The notes below the pieces were generated by a model, which worked only from the letters and a program-made list of their open reading frames with translations, ran no database searches and was not told where the DNA came from. The translations under genes were made by a program, and so were the position numbers. This document shows, piece after piece, positions 22,980 through 34,041 of a DNA stretch of 64,000 nucleotides; positions within the stretch are counted from its first letter, which is position 1; every line of letters starts with the position of its first letter. Origin of the DNA: Mesodorylaimus sp. YZB2_4. Lineage: Eukaryota > Nematoda > Enoplea > Dorylaimida > Dorylaimidae. Location of the stretch: positions 1-64,000 of the forward strand of contig JASANH010000206.1 in the NCBI GenBank assembly GCA_030248295.1, given 5' to 3'.

Positions 22980-23728
22980 ATCGACTTGAATGTTCTTTGA
23001 ACCTATGACAACGCGTTTTCTGAACAAGTCGAAACATGCTTCACACTCTTACCCTCTCTACTAAAGATGCCTTCTTTTCTGAATAAGTATAAGAGTTACG
23101 GAGAATACCCAAAGTTTTATAGGGCCTCTTCATTTTTCAATTGTAAAATTCAGTCTAAAATGTTCATGTGTGCGCAAGAATGAAAAGAAAAAGGTATTTT
23201 AAACTTACCCCCTTATCTGTATGGAGATACAAGGGTCTACTCTTTAGATCACTGTAAGCTTTTACAATTGCCTCATGCATCGCGTCACTGCCTAAAGTAC
23301 GAAACAATAATTTGAACTCATCAGAAAGAATTTAGAGTCTAAACCTCACTTTTATTCTTGAGCGGGATTACTGTTAGTACTTTAGGAAATAAATCAATAA
23401 TGAAAAGTCAAAATTAATATCCATCATTGCCATCTTTGTGAATTGTCAAGTCGGATAGATCAGCCATGGGGATCTCGTGCGGACCGTGAACATAGATGCG
23501 ATTAGTCGGAAATTTTAAACGAGTCGGTTTAGTCAGTTGATACAATTCTTGAGTCGTGAGGAAGTCAGCTGCACGTTTACGACTCGAACCGGGTACAGCA
23601 CGTGCAAGTTTGTCTTGACCACCAAATGTACCTTTCGAATTTGGAGTTTTATACACATTCTCCAACTTTTCTATTTTATTTGAAAAACCAGGAATCGAAA
23701 AAGCATTTATAAGCATGTACAGAACCAT
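22980..23728 (-). pseudogene. Polinton-type integrase remnant
   Basis: The frame at 23414-23728 contains TFGGQDKLARAV, then YQLTKPTRLKFPTNRIYVHG and MADLSDL (first Asp region). The following DNA, in other frames, has IIDLFPKVLTVIPLK, HTDKG before a GTAAGT donor (second Asp region), and after an acceptor near 23010 FKSMLMRYLLDRK..YIDVLQPLVESYNQSYHR, the last catalytic region. These match the retroviral-like integrases of Polintons. Shifts and stops show that it is dead. It neighbours the capsid remnant. Confidence 0.6.
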
Positions 23729-23734
23729 GTCATC

Positions 23735-24441
23735 ACGCGTGACATCCTTCTCGTGACCGAGCTTAGTGACAGAACCTTCGAAAAATCTAAAACACTTTTA
23801 GTACAGTTCACGCACCCTCCTTTCCCGCAGCAACACAGGCATAAGTGAGAATACAACATGTCACAATATACCCTCGCCAGAAATTCAATTTTCACGCGCC
23901 TTACTATTCTGCATCACAGAAACGTCCCCCGTTTTCCTGATTTCCTCCTGCGATGGAGGCTGTAGTGATGGAAAATATAGAACTTGATTCACATTGTCGA
24001 TGTGAGACACTGGGAAAATTTTTGTACCAGCCACATTGATTCCATTTTCTCCTCCAGCAACGACCATTGTGGGAGGCTCCTGCATCTCTGGAGTGATCGT
24101 TGGATGAGTGGCCTCTCCCTGCTTGGCGGGCCATTCTTCTGGTAAGATGCCCAGAACGTACATCTTGAGTTCCTTATCAATGTACAGCGGGTGAAACTAC
24201 AGTATGCCTGATTCTTTAATGACTGACAAACGTGGCGCGGCCCGACAACTTCACCACATCTGGAACATGTTCGGTGTGTTTTGATATGTCTAAAATAAAG
24301 TGGGCAGTGTGAAGTAATAACTACGCGTCTTACAATAACATACCGGGAGTGATTTGAATTTCTTAAAATTTCTGCACAAATGGAGCAGTACCAAGCATTT
24401 AGGTTGGCGGCAGTGAGACGACGGACCGACATTTTTAACAA
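23735..24441 (-). pseudogene. open frames upstream of the Polinton integrase, unidentified
   Basis: Overlapping minus frames at 23885-24441 encode a stretch with HRTCSRCGEVVGPRHVC, a C..C..H.C zinc-like motif, and another frame with IFPVSHIDNVNQVLYFPS. They may be further Polinton coding debris or a separate gene. They end just beside the left arm of the 2.35-kb inverted-repeat element. Confidence 0.25.
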
Positions 24442-24470
24442 TGACGGACTTTAATCAGCCAGTCACTTAA

Positions 24471-26820
24471 GAGGCACTGTGTGTAAGAATCGACTAATTC
24501 GACCAAAAATGGCCAATGTTGAAAAATGACCCCCATGTATTATTAGACATCTCGAAAGTAGATGCCATGGGGACCATGAAAACGAAAATCATTTCACGCA
24601 CAGGTCAATATTCATGGAACAGGACCCGTTCAAAAATTTTTGGTGTCCAAAAAATGTGGGTCTTAAAAAAACCCTTATAGCTCGAATAATACGCAGTCAA
24701 AAAAAATTAGGCGCAGCTCATTAAAAAAAAAACCTTTTTCTCCACAAAGGTATGATATCTTGCATGAAACGGCCTCTTTCTATAATTGACAAAATTGAAT
24801 CAAACACAAAAGTTCATGCAAGAATTTTCACTAAAATTTATCTCATACATGCATGCGTGCGAAAAAGCACTTTATTTAAGTGTACTCTATGTAAAAAGAG
24901 CTGGAAAAAAAAAAGTAAAAAGAAAAAATTAACCGCGTCAAAATTAAGTGGATCGGAGATTGTCACGACCCGTCCGAACACAAAAACCACCTAGTCGGCG
25001 CGCAAACTTTAAAATTTCCGCACTTTTTGATTCGGTCGTCTGCCGTGAGCGCCGGCGGCCGCTCCTCGAAAATCTTTGCTAAACGAATGCAATAGTTTCA
25101 TTTCGATCAATCATGTGTGCTTTTCGATATTTTCGTTTGTTGGAAATATTTGCTCTACTCACATTGTCTACATTATACTAAAATTTCCACAAAAATGCAG
25201 ATTCCGAAAGTTGTTTATTTCATACATCGATCCTTAGCTTTTGGACAAAATTCGCTAGATCGGTTGTAAGTTCAAGACAAAGAAATTTTTTCATTCCATA
25301 GAGCTGCCGAGTAAAATTGGAACGGTCTTTTGAATTGCATTAAGCATACAGATTAATTTGACGGCTATTCTATTATTGACAAAAATGTTTCTCCAGCCTT
25401 GCCGAATATGTTCTCTCATCTACTCTCAGCAAAGTGGTGGCCGTGTGCCAAATTAGTGATTACCATCTTCAATATTTCGTTTTGTGTTCCAAGACATCTT
25501 GCTGTATGGTTCATGGGGCTTTTAATGGCAGGAGTAGAATTGCCTACAGTATGATACGCTAGACTTTGTCAGGCGTCATAGCATATCGCTATTGTAAATT
25601 TCGTGTTTAGCCAGCCCAGTATTCTAGTTGTATTGTTTTGTGTTCCAGATGATTGAACGTGAGATGACACAAGAAATGGCATTACTCCAATACATTGAAT
25701 AAATAATGGCGCGGTTCAACAAAGACATTAAAACCCAGAGATCAAATTTAACCGAAATTTCGTTTTGCATTGATCGAAAACATTAGCGGGCACATTTCCA
25801 TCGAGTGAGGACAGAGTCGATTTGGTAATCGGCCAAATGATGATTAATTAAGATTGAGCTCTTCTCGCTTGACGGTCTGGTCTGAATGGCTGAAAACCGT
25901 CCGAGTGAACTGGAATTTGTTTTACTACAGCACAGGTGCTGTTTCTTGCACATCCTGCAGCCCTAAAAAATCAGAGATCAGTACATTAGGACTTTTAATC
26001 TATCACACAAGTTGCAGGAAAAGTAAAGAGCGATCGACGAACTCACCATCAGCAATATGTATTGTCGAAATAAGGCGATGGCAACGGCAATGACACCACC
26101 ATTTGCAACTCTGGCGATAAGGCGTCTAATCACATTACAATGCACCTTAACAACACAAACTTTGTGTATACGAAAATATTGATTACACACTCCTAATCAA
26201 GGAAAACAAAAGGATCAAAATCGCTCAGCAGAGATAATTTGAGGAGCAGCCGCCGGCGCTCACAGCAGACGAGCGAAATAAAAAGTGCGGGAATTTCGAA
26301 TTTTGCGCGCCGATTAGGTGGTTTTTGTGTTCGGACGGGTCGTGACGATCTCTGATCCACTTATTTTTGTGACGCGGATGGTCTCATTCTAAAGCCCATC
26401 TCTTTTCACATATGATATTCTAAAATAAAGTGCTTTTTCGCACGCATGCATGTATGAGATGAATTTCAGTGAAAATTCTTGCATGAACTTTTGTGTTTGA
26501 TCCAATTTTGGTAATTATAGGAAGAGGCTGTTCTATGCAAGATATCATGCGTTTGTGGAGAAAAAGGTGCTCTTTTCAATGAGCTGCGCCCAAATTTTTT
26601 TGACTGCATATTAGTCGAGCTATAAGGGCTTTCTTGAGACCCACATTTTTTAGACACTAAAAATTTTTGAACGGATCCCGTTTCATGAATAGTGACCTGG
26701 CCGTGAAATGATTATCGCTGTTGTGGTCTCATGGCATCTACTTTCGAGATGTGTAATAATACATGGGGGTCATTTTTCAAGGTTGGCCGATTCGGAGTCG
26801 ATTCTTACAGACAGTGCCTC
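24471..26820. mobile_element. 2.35-kb element with about 600-bp inverted arms
   Basis: The left arm (24471-about 25080) and right arm (about 26225-26820) are inverted copies along their full length, starting GAGGCACTGT and ending with its complement. Shared internal words include ATGACCCCCATGTATTATTA, CATACATGCATGCGTGCGAAA, GGTGGTTTTTGTGTTCGGAC and GAGCGCCGGCGG, with scattered substitutions and indels. The spacer of about 1.15 kb has no recognisable gene. Flanks show no clear target duplication. Long arms fit a foldback or Mutator-like non-autonomous element; the arms could form a large hairpin. It is not a Polinton: no AG..CT termini with a 6-bp duplication. Confidence 0.8.
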
Positions 26821-26829
26821 TCAATAAAA

Positions 26830-27960
26830 CTTATTGAAGACACCACATGTAAGTAGTAGGAAACCTATGCTGCAATGCGTCATTAGGAACCATATTTAGC
26901 CCTCTATTACATCTGATTGACTGATGGGTGGGGTAACGTGACTAGGTCGCGCCCCCTCGATTCTGATTAGTCGGCCATGCGCGCTTGCGTGACGTCTTTA
27001 AGCCAGCTAGTCCCCCCCCCCTTCGCCGTGTAGCAGGACGGCTATTGTCTTAGCGCGGGCTAATTGAGTAATTGAAAAGGTAATTAATTGGGCGGGCGCG
27101 TAAGCCCCCACGCTGAGCCAGCTAGCGACAGCTGTTGGTTTTCTTGGTGGACCGATTCAAATTTGAAAAATTTTGAATTGGATGGCTTGGGTGTGGAGGA
27201 CTCGTCTCCATAACAACATGTGTACGATATACTATACGATATACGATATAGGAAAGAGATCAAGCAAATACAAGAACCACCTGCTTCATTATTCTTGATT
27301 TCCTATTCTCCCTATTCTCAGTCGTTGAAAAATCGGGCGACAACTCTCCCCACATTCCGCACACGGCGACCGCGGAAAATCTTTCAATGGTCTTACAATG
27401 GTTAAGCATAGGCAGTGTGAAGTAGCGCGCTAAGCGCGCTCACCGTCATGTTTAAACCACCTACAGTAGGCCTAGAGCAGGTACAGCAAGCCGAAAATCG
27501 TCAAAGGACAGAGACATGATTATTAATTTTTTTTAGGCAAGGGATTGACGAGTTGTTTCATGCCATTTTTTTAAAGCCAGTGTGATGTAACTAGCAAAAT
27601 CAAAAAATTTTCTTTTTCTTTTGTCGAAGGAACTATTTATGTTTTGTTTTTCCTGACAAACTTTAATGTCGTTAAAAGACTGACGAACTGTTTAGACATT
27701 TTTTATCTTCGTTACATTTTGTTGTGCATTGTTATATGATCTTATGGCATCCTGTTTTTCTTTTTTGTTTTTGTTTTAATTTTTGCATTCGCGAAAAGTC
27801 TTTTAATTTTTTTGTGCAATGTTTATACTATCTAATGACATCCTGGTTTATTCACTTCTGACATTATGCTGAAAAAATAGTTGTGCATAAGTGTGAAGTC
27901 TCGAAATTATTGCAGGTTACAGAATGAAACCAAGTGAATATGAGTATAAGGACAGAGAGT
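26830..27960. other. no gene recognised
   Basis: Contains a C run near 27011-27020, CpG-richer DNA at 26930-27130, and a short TATACGATA repeat near 27226-27250. From 27530 it is AT-rich with two related blocks (TGTGCATTGTTATATGATC.. and TGTGCAATGTTTATACTATC..), perhaps a decayed duplication. Confidence 0.4.
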
Positions 27961-27972
27961 GTACTGTACTGA

Positions 27973-28475
27973 GTGTAAAGTTATTAACCAGCACGAAGAG
28001 TAGTTGCCGTCGATTGATGTAAGCTACAGTAAGCTAACCTCGCAGAGATCGCTCATGGATAATAGTTCACAAATGTCACAACCTCGATCGGTGGTCAAGA
28101 AAACGATACATGATTCTTTTTCTTGTGATACTATTGTATTAGCGCTTGTAACCATGTGACATCCAGCAGGTTTATGAAAAGCCCTGTGGCGTAAGCTTAC
28201 ACTTCTCATTGAATTTGTTTCTTCATCTACTTTACACTATCCATGATAGGTTGTGATATTCGCGCTGACAAGGAGCATGTGAAGTTACCACTCTCTCTCA
28301 GGCAATCTATTCATTGCAAGACTAGCTCACTGTAAGTACAGTGCTGCTTTACACTTCATATTTCTTACTATACTTTACATAATCAGAATTAGCACCAGAC
28401 TCTGAGAATTACTGTAACTTTACACTGAATACAGTACACCCTCTGTGCGGCAACTGAAAATGTGCTACTTTACAC
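27973..28475. repeat. cluster of CTTTACAC words
   Basis: CTTTACAC occurs at 28230-28237, 28347-28354, 28418-28425 and 28468-28475, with CTTTACAT at 28373-28380 and the inverse GTGTAAAG at 27973-27980. ACTGTA / TACAGT words are interspersed. Either a decayed short tandem repeat or a cluster of binding sites. Confidence 0.5.
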
Positions 28476-28499
28476 CTCACACTGTAGCTTGCACCACTG

Positions 28500-30400
28500 G
28501 TATTAGCCGCAGAATAGCGCTGGTTACTGTAGCTGTGATATATTATATATATATATAAATACATACTTAGAGCTTCACTTCGCACGATTTTGCCTGCTGT
28601 TACAAAGCGAACAGCTAAATGGCATTTTTTTGTGCTTCTAGGCTTGGTCTTGGCTAATGTGCTCTGATTACTATGGCCAACGGGCAGCCTATGATCAATG
28701 AATGATTCTAGAATGAACAAAAAATTGATGAATTAGCAAATATGGAAAAGTTGTGAAACTAGGTCCCAGCAGTCACCTGGCGTATACATGATGAGCAGTG
28801 AGGCAAAGACTTGAGAGGTGCGCTGCTTCTGTCGTGGCATCATGATACGTATAATTCATACTAATAAATAACGAAATACTCTATATCTGTAATGGGAAGT
28901 AACCTTTCGAAAAAAGTTGATGCGTTATACATTGTTGCAAAAATTCCACGTACCTATTGCACATATTTATATCCGATCCCAAATTTTCTGATCTGGTCCG
29001 ATCCAATCCGATCCGGCTGTGAGTAATGATCGAACGATTAGGTCATAAATCCTATTATCGCTAAGATGCCCACTCCTGAATGCGCGCACCCCGCTGTGCA
29101 CCAACAAGCACCGAAACATCACACAGAAAAAATAAACAAAACCAAAAACCGTATCAGGCAAAAAGGTTATTGAGTGAGACAACGACAATTGCTGCATGAA
29201 CGGTGACGGCTCCTGGGCTTACATATTCTGGCCCCTGTGACCCTGATAACAGGTAGATGACGGTCAGATAGCAACCTGGATAAAGACGGTAAGGAGCATT
29301 TGGAAGGACCTCATTTGGCGCCAGGAGTTGATAAGTACGGATACCATCCCGAAAGATCCGAACTCCAAGCGGCGAAAACTCTGCTTGACCAGACGGGGGA
29401 TCGCCATTTGCCGTACTAGACCCTAAAAAGTTAAGAAACGCAAGCATAAGAATTCGAACCTGTCCAAATGCAAACCTGCTTCTAAGGAACAAGCCACCCA
29501 AACCAAGTACGAGTGGCTCTAATTTACGAAGTCTCTCTCGAGGCAACCCGGAAGCATCCTGTAGGGTGCGAGCGGCAGGAGACCCGGAAGTGAGCAAGTT
29601 TCAAAAAAATCCCTTCCCTGATCGGAAACTGTGGTGCCATCCAATGCACCTCCCAGAATTTCGGCAACTGTGGATCCAGATACTCTAATCCAGAACATTC
29701 TTGGCGCTTTATTCAGCGGTTGCGCGTGCACATGTCAGTGCCAATCAAGTTGAATAGTCTTTGGCGCGCTGTCTTGAGACAGCAATGTTAGCTGGACCAT
29801 CATTGTCGCACTTTAATCGTCGTTGCACCGCTGATATCGTGAGCGATGCTCTCGTCCAAGATTAGTTTGCGATACCAGAAAGAGGCTTTGAAAGTCTCTG
29901 CGGGCGGCTTACGATTAGACGGAAAGGCAACAGGAAAGACGATTCGAAAAGCCTGTTATGAGCAGCTGGTGAATAGGCCTGCATATTCCCCGTTGCATAA
30001 AATTCTCGTGCGACCCTGGTGCGAGCTGTGGCAAGAACGAAAAAGTTGAGACGCGGACAGAGAAAAGGCTGCATGTTTGCGTAATGCGTATATGCATATA
30101 CGCACACTAGGTAAGGCTTATACGATTTAATTTCAATGCGTATTTTGCACGCAACCAACCGTACATTGTGCAGTACATACCACCCCATCTTGATCGATTT
30201 ACATCATAGACATACAAGTATCATCAGTCGTCTATGGTTTTTTCGCTTCTCCTGACAATGAGTCTTTCAGAATGTTTGATGGAATGTGACCCCATCGATA
30301 TCGCCTGGTTGTCGTCGACGCTCCTTCATAACTTCCTAACTCCTCCCTTCATAAACACGTCTAAAAAGACCAATGCGCCAACACAACACGTCTACATGCT
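28500..30400. other. no firm gene
   Basis: Holds an (AT)n run at about 28540-28558. Two minus-strand frames (29154-29597, 29519-29731) share a short echo (LAPYRMLPGC / NAPYRLYPGC) but no known domain. A perfect 20-bp palindrome lies at 30085-30104. None is supported as a gene. Confidence 0.4.
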
Positions 30401-30405
30401 GATAT

Positions 30406-31226
30406 ATATTTCTAAAACAATCTGTTATCAGACATCAAAAAGGTTAGCCCAGCCACCCTACTCTAACCAAATGCGAGGCAAACAGCTGGGCTGGGCTCCC
30501 TCGGCGGCACATGCTTGAGTGTGTTATACTTATCAACAGTATCTCTGTTTATCTTCCGTTCAGGGCGAGGCTCACAATCGTAACGTTATTCACGCACTCA
30601 CCCACAATGCACGCCTTTGTGATGTACTCGGTGCATCGTGGAGTCATGGGGTCGAATCTAAGTGAGGTTTAATTCTTTCTCTCTCTCACCAAAGGCTGGT
30701 ACCCACATGAATACACTTATTTGTATTTTAGAGTAAGTACGGAAGTTTGTAGTTTTGGAATACAATTCTCTTCTGTTACATCGAGCTCACGTGGGGAACA
30801 GTGAGGACTTGCTGCAGTAAGTTTGCACGAGGCCGGCAAATCATTCCGCGTAAAATGTGCCCCTTCACCCTCGAATGCGCATAAGCATTTGGTGATGTGG
30901 TAAAACATGAACATGAACATGCATCTGTCGTGACAGCACGAGTTCTGTATGTGTAGCACCTACTCAGTGACACTAGAACATAAAGTTCAGCTTCTGTGGA
31001 GCCAGCATGCTACAGTAATAGCTTTGGGCGTGAAACCTTCAGAACACTTTCTTCAGAACACCGTTACACTTTCTATCACTGACAGTGCAGCAATTCTGTT
31101 TAATCACAATTTATCTACAAACGCCGCCGAGGGAGCCCAGCCAACCGTGTCTCGCCTCGCATTTGGTTAGAGTAGGGTGACTGGGCTAACCTTTTCGTTG
31201 TCTGATAACAGACTTTCTTAGAAATA
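30406..31226. mobile_element. 0.8-kb MITE with about 110-bp terminal inverted repeats
   Basis: Left (30406-30520) and right (31117-31226, inverted) termini share TATTTCTAA, CTGTTATCAGACA, AAAAGGTTAGCCCAG, CACCCTACTCTAACCAAATG and GGGCTCCCTCGGCGGC. The interior has a tRNA-like stretch with ATGGGGTCGAATC (B-box-like) near 30650 and no coding frame. A left-half copy is at 14728-15010. Target duplication is not obvious. Non-autonomous DNA transposon. Confidence 0.7.
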
Positions 31227-31229
31227 ACA

Positions 31230-32465
31230 GTACTTTTTCGCACCTAGATTTTGGCTAGGAATTCGGAATAGATAGAAGAAATTTGTCGTCTAGTCCTCCT
31301 GAGCTGAAGCAAATTTCGTACAAAGAAGGTTCCCACGTTATGCTCTGTCACTGTGGCCAACTGCGCATAAGTTCCAGAAAAGCTGGTCTAAAAAGGCAAC
31401 TAATGTGGCTTTTGATAGGCAGGAGGTTCTCACACTGTTAAAGCACTCTACTGAAGGTTGTGGCGCTTCCGTAATTAGTATTACTAATTAGTATTACTGT
31501 TACGAATTAATATTACCAATTAATTAATATTACCACCAGAAAATATCACTGGCAATAATATTTTATGGTGGCAGACGGGTTCAATTTCCGCAACAAATAT
31601 TCTTTGCTACAGAGAATGTACAAAAGATCGCAAGTTTGTTTTCTTCAAAAATTTTCAGCTCACAAATCAAAACATTAAAAAGCAAACCAACTAATCGCTA
31701 TAAAAATTTCGTCGTTAAAACTTACATGAAATGCACAAATAATTGCCCCCCCCCCCCCAACTTCAATATTCGTGGAAGAGTACAATGATTTGCAGAGCAG
31801 CACTTTTAATACATTTGAAAGCATTTGAAAAATTTTTTTTGTGCCTCCAATGTAACGCTAATTCAGCATATTTGAAACAAATAAGAAGCTATAACTATTT
31901 TGTAGCACAGTATGTACTTATAAGAAAAATCAACCTCGCAGTGCCAGGTAAATGTGCTGGCAGCAAGCTCTAGTGGTAGAGCTTTCAAAAATCTCGTAAG
32001 CATCAAGAACAACGACTAAGGCTATAATCGCTTCGCATTTTTAGCACCCATACCTTAGAATAAAAAGCTTTTACATAAACATGGACAGTGTACAATCGTA
32101 ATGGCCAAATCTGCATGACACATAAATTAATCACAGCATCATTTTCGAATTGGCAATGTAAATAACCATGAAGCTGTAAATAAACCATACGAATATAATA
32201 ATAATAAACAAATACAGCATACAATGTACACTGTAAACTTAGCGAAAATATATTCAAGAATAAATACCAGGTTTAAAATAGGCAAGAAAAATGCTGGCAC
32301 AGCTTGGACCCACTCACTTAGGTCATACAATAAAATGTAATACGTCAGTGCCATTGACAGTGCCTCAGTTTGTGAAGCTAGAGCCTGATAAGTTGAAGGT
32401 CGTACCTGCACATATGCGAATTCGACAGTGTTAAGCACTGTTGCATGGTATTGACCTGCTGATTT
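31230..32465. other. no gene recognised
   Basis: Contains an AT repeat block (ATTAGTATTAC / AATTAATATTACC) at about 31473-31560 and a 13-C tract at 31746-31758. Minus-strand hydrophobic frames at 32003-32498 sit in AT-rich DNA and do not match a known protein. Confidence 0.4.
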
Positions 32466-32469
32466 ATAC

Positions 32470-33690
32470 TTACCGACCGCCATTGAATGTGAGGACATTT
32501 AGTTGGGAGCAGTAGCTGTCCATTTGTTGACTCAAATATTCCAACTTGCTCAGTGCGGCACGCTGTCGAAAACATGACTTGCCGCCTGCTTCTTTGATTG
32601 CAGTTTCGGCTCTTCCGAGTAACTCCTTGAGTTGTCGCATTTCACCACAACACTTTTCTCCTTCCTGCTGATTCCACAGACAAATCACACTGTCCACCGC
32701 GCTTGGCTTCGCCAAAATGATGTATGGCCGTTCCCATTCAGGCTGCCACTTCTGTCCTTGCCCCTTCGGCACTGCCTGTAACCATAATAAATTATCGATT
32801 GGGAAATCCATGCATTCCTCATCCCTATCATAATGCCGCTTCTGTTTCTCCTGCGCTTTTTTGCAAGTTGCGGCGTATGATCGATTTCATAGCTTCCAAA
32901 CCTACGGCAATATCGTGCACATAATCTTTCGTTTTCTTTCTCTCCGTCATTTGCACTGACAGCTCTCCAAAGATAAGTGGTTCCCGACCAAATAAGATTT
33001 TGTTGGGCGAATATTCCACAGATGATTGAACTGAAGACCGATACGCAAACAATGGGAACGGCAATGCGGTGTCTTAGTCTGTGTCAAACTGCTGCGAGTG
33101 AATGCTTGGCAGCGCTCCTAAAACTTTGTTAAAGCGTTAGGTCAGTCCATTGCACATTGGGTGATAAGCTCGTATTCTTTTTCTTGATATCACAGAGCTG
33201 ACAAACTTGCTGCATCAGATTTGATAAAAACCCTTTACCTCATACTAATTCCTTGCGGCTACCATATCTGCTCAGAATCCCTCGCAAACGCTATCGCGAC
33301 TGTCCGTGTTTCCTTGTTGGGTAAAGGCACAGCCTCTACCAATCGCGTGAAGTAGTCCGGAACACAGCAATATACTCATTTCCTCTTTTAGTGCGTGGCA
33401 GTGGGCCAATCAAGTCAGCTGCTACTCATTCCCAAGGGCCTGCTGTGGCCGGCATTGGTTGTGGAGGCGCTGTATCTTTACGAGTTTAGCTATTTAAACG
33501 AGCGCACCATGAACACTGTTTGACGTATCTTTCAACATCCTGGAAATAACCATCCCAATAGTACCGTTGTGCGACTTTATCGAATGTTTTGCCTAGGCCA
33601 AATTGTGCTGCAAGGGCGTCACTATGACACTGCTGAAGAATGTGGCCTGTCATATTCCGAGAAATGATCACTTGCAAAACAGGCTCAGCA
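32470..33690 (-). pseudogene. old Gypsy integrase remnant
   Basis: Minus-strand order is: zinc-binding part at 33486-33677 (HSDALAAQFGLGKT..YYWDGYF..CSWCARL); a degenerate core at 33060-33480 with DYFTRLVEAVPLPNKETRT; LFAYRSSVQSSVEYSP and LFGREPL near 32950-33040; and a C-terminal GQKWQPEWERPYIILA at about 32730. This is the order of a Ty3/Gypsy integrase. Many stops and frameshifts. It differs in sequence from the integrase at 40.3-41.5 kb, so it is a separate, older insertion. Confidence 0.65.
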
Positions 33691-33767
33691 TTCTTACTAC
33701 ACGCATGAAATGCACCAGGAGATCGTCCTCCCTGATGTAGGACAATCTCCGATGTAGGACCAAATTT

Positions 33768-33980
33768 TTAGACGTTTGTGAGAATCAATAGCACTGTCAC
33801 GAGTGCCCACGATGCCTGGCTTCTGATGGCCGAGACCCCGCCTTCACTTATCTTTTCGTTGTGCTTAGTCCCGAATATTTTCTCGATCTCCGTTGTTTCT
33901 TTGGCTGCAGCAGGCGAACACTGACGTTTTTTAAGTTCTGGCTTCCAGGGTTGCGTCACATTTTTGTGAAAACTTTTCAT
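33768..33980 (-). CDS. possible last exon, hydrophobic C-terminus
   Basis: The minus frame is open for 70 codons, begins polar (NVTQPWKPELKKRQCSP) and ends in a hydrophobic tail (WALVTVLLILTNV) before a stop, which would suit a membrane or GPI anchor. It lies directly downstream of the DBH-like gene and could be an alternative 3' exon of it, but the splice link is not demonstrated. Confidence 0.25.
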   Translation of the reverse strand: MKSFHKNVTQPWKPELKKRQCSPAAAKETTEIEKIFGTKHNEKISEGGVSAIRSQASWALVTVLLILTNV

Positions 33981-34041
33981 GATATTCGACTGGCGGGTAT
34001 GTTTGTTCCGATGACTTCAAGGGAAAATGCTTGTCTCTGAT

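Noticed and set aside
24471-26820. Polinton with long terminal inverted repeats next to the capsid/integrase remnants
   Set aside because: Termini do not show AG..CT with a 6-bp duplication and no Polinton gene lies between the arms; the remnants are outside it.
29154-29731. Host gene from overlapping minus frames with repeated PYR..PGC motif
   Set aside because: No recognised domain or splice support; two short echoes are not enough to call a gene.
31960-31995. AGCTCTAGTGGTAGAGC, D-arm-like sequence
   Set aside because: No B box and no fold beyond the D arm; a chance hairpin is more likely.
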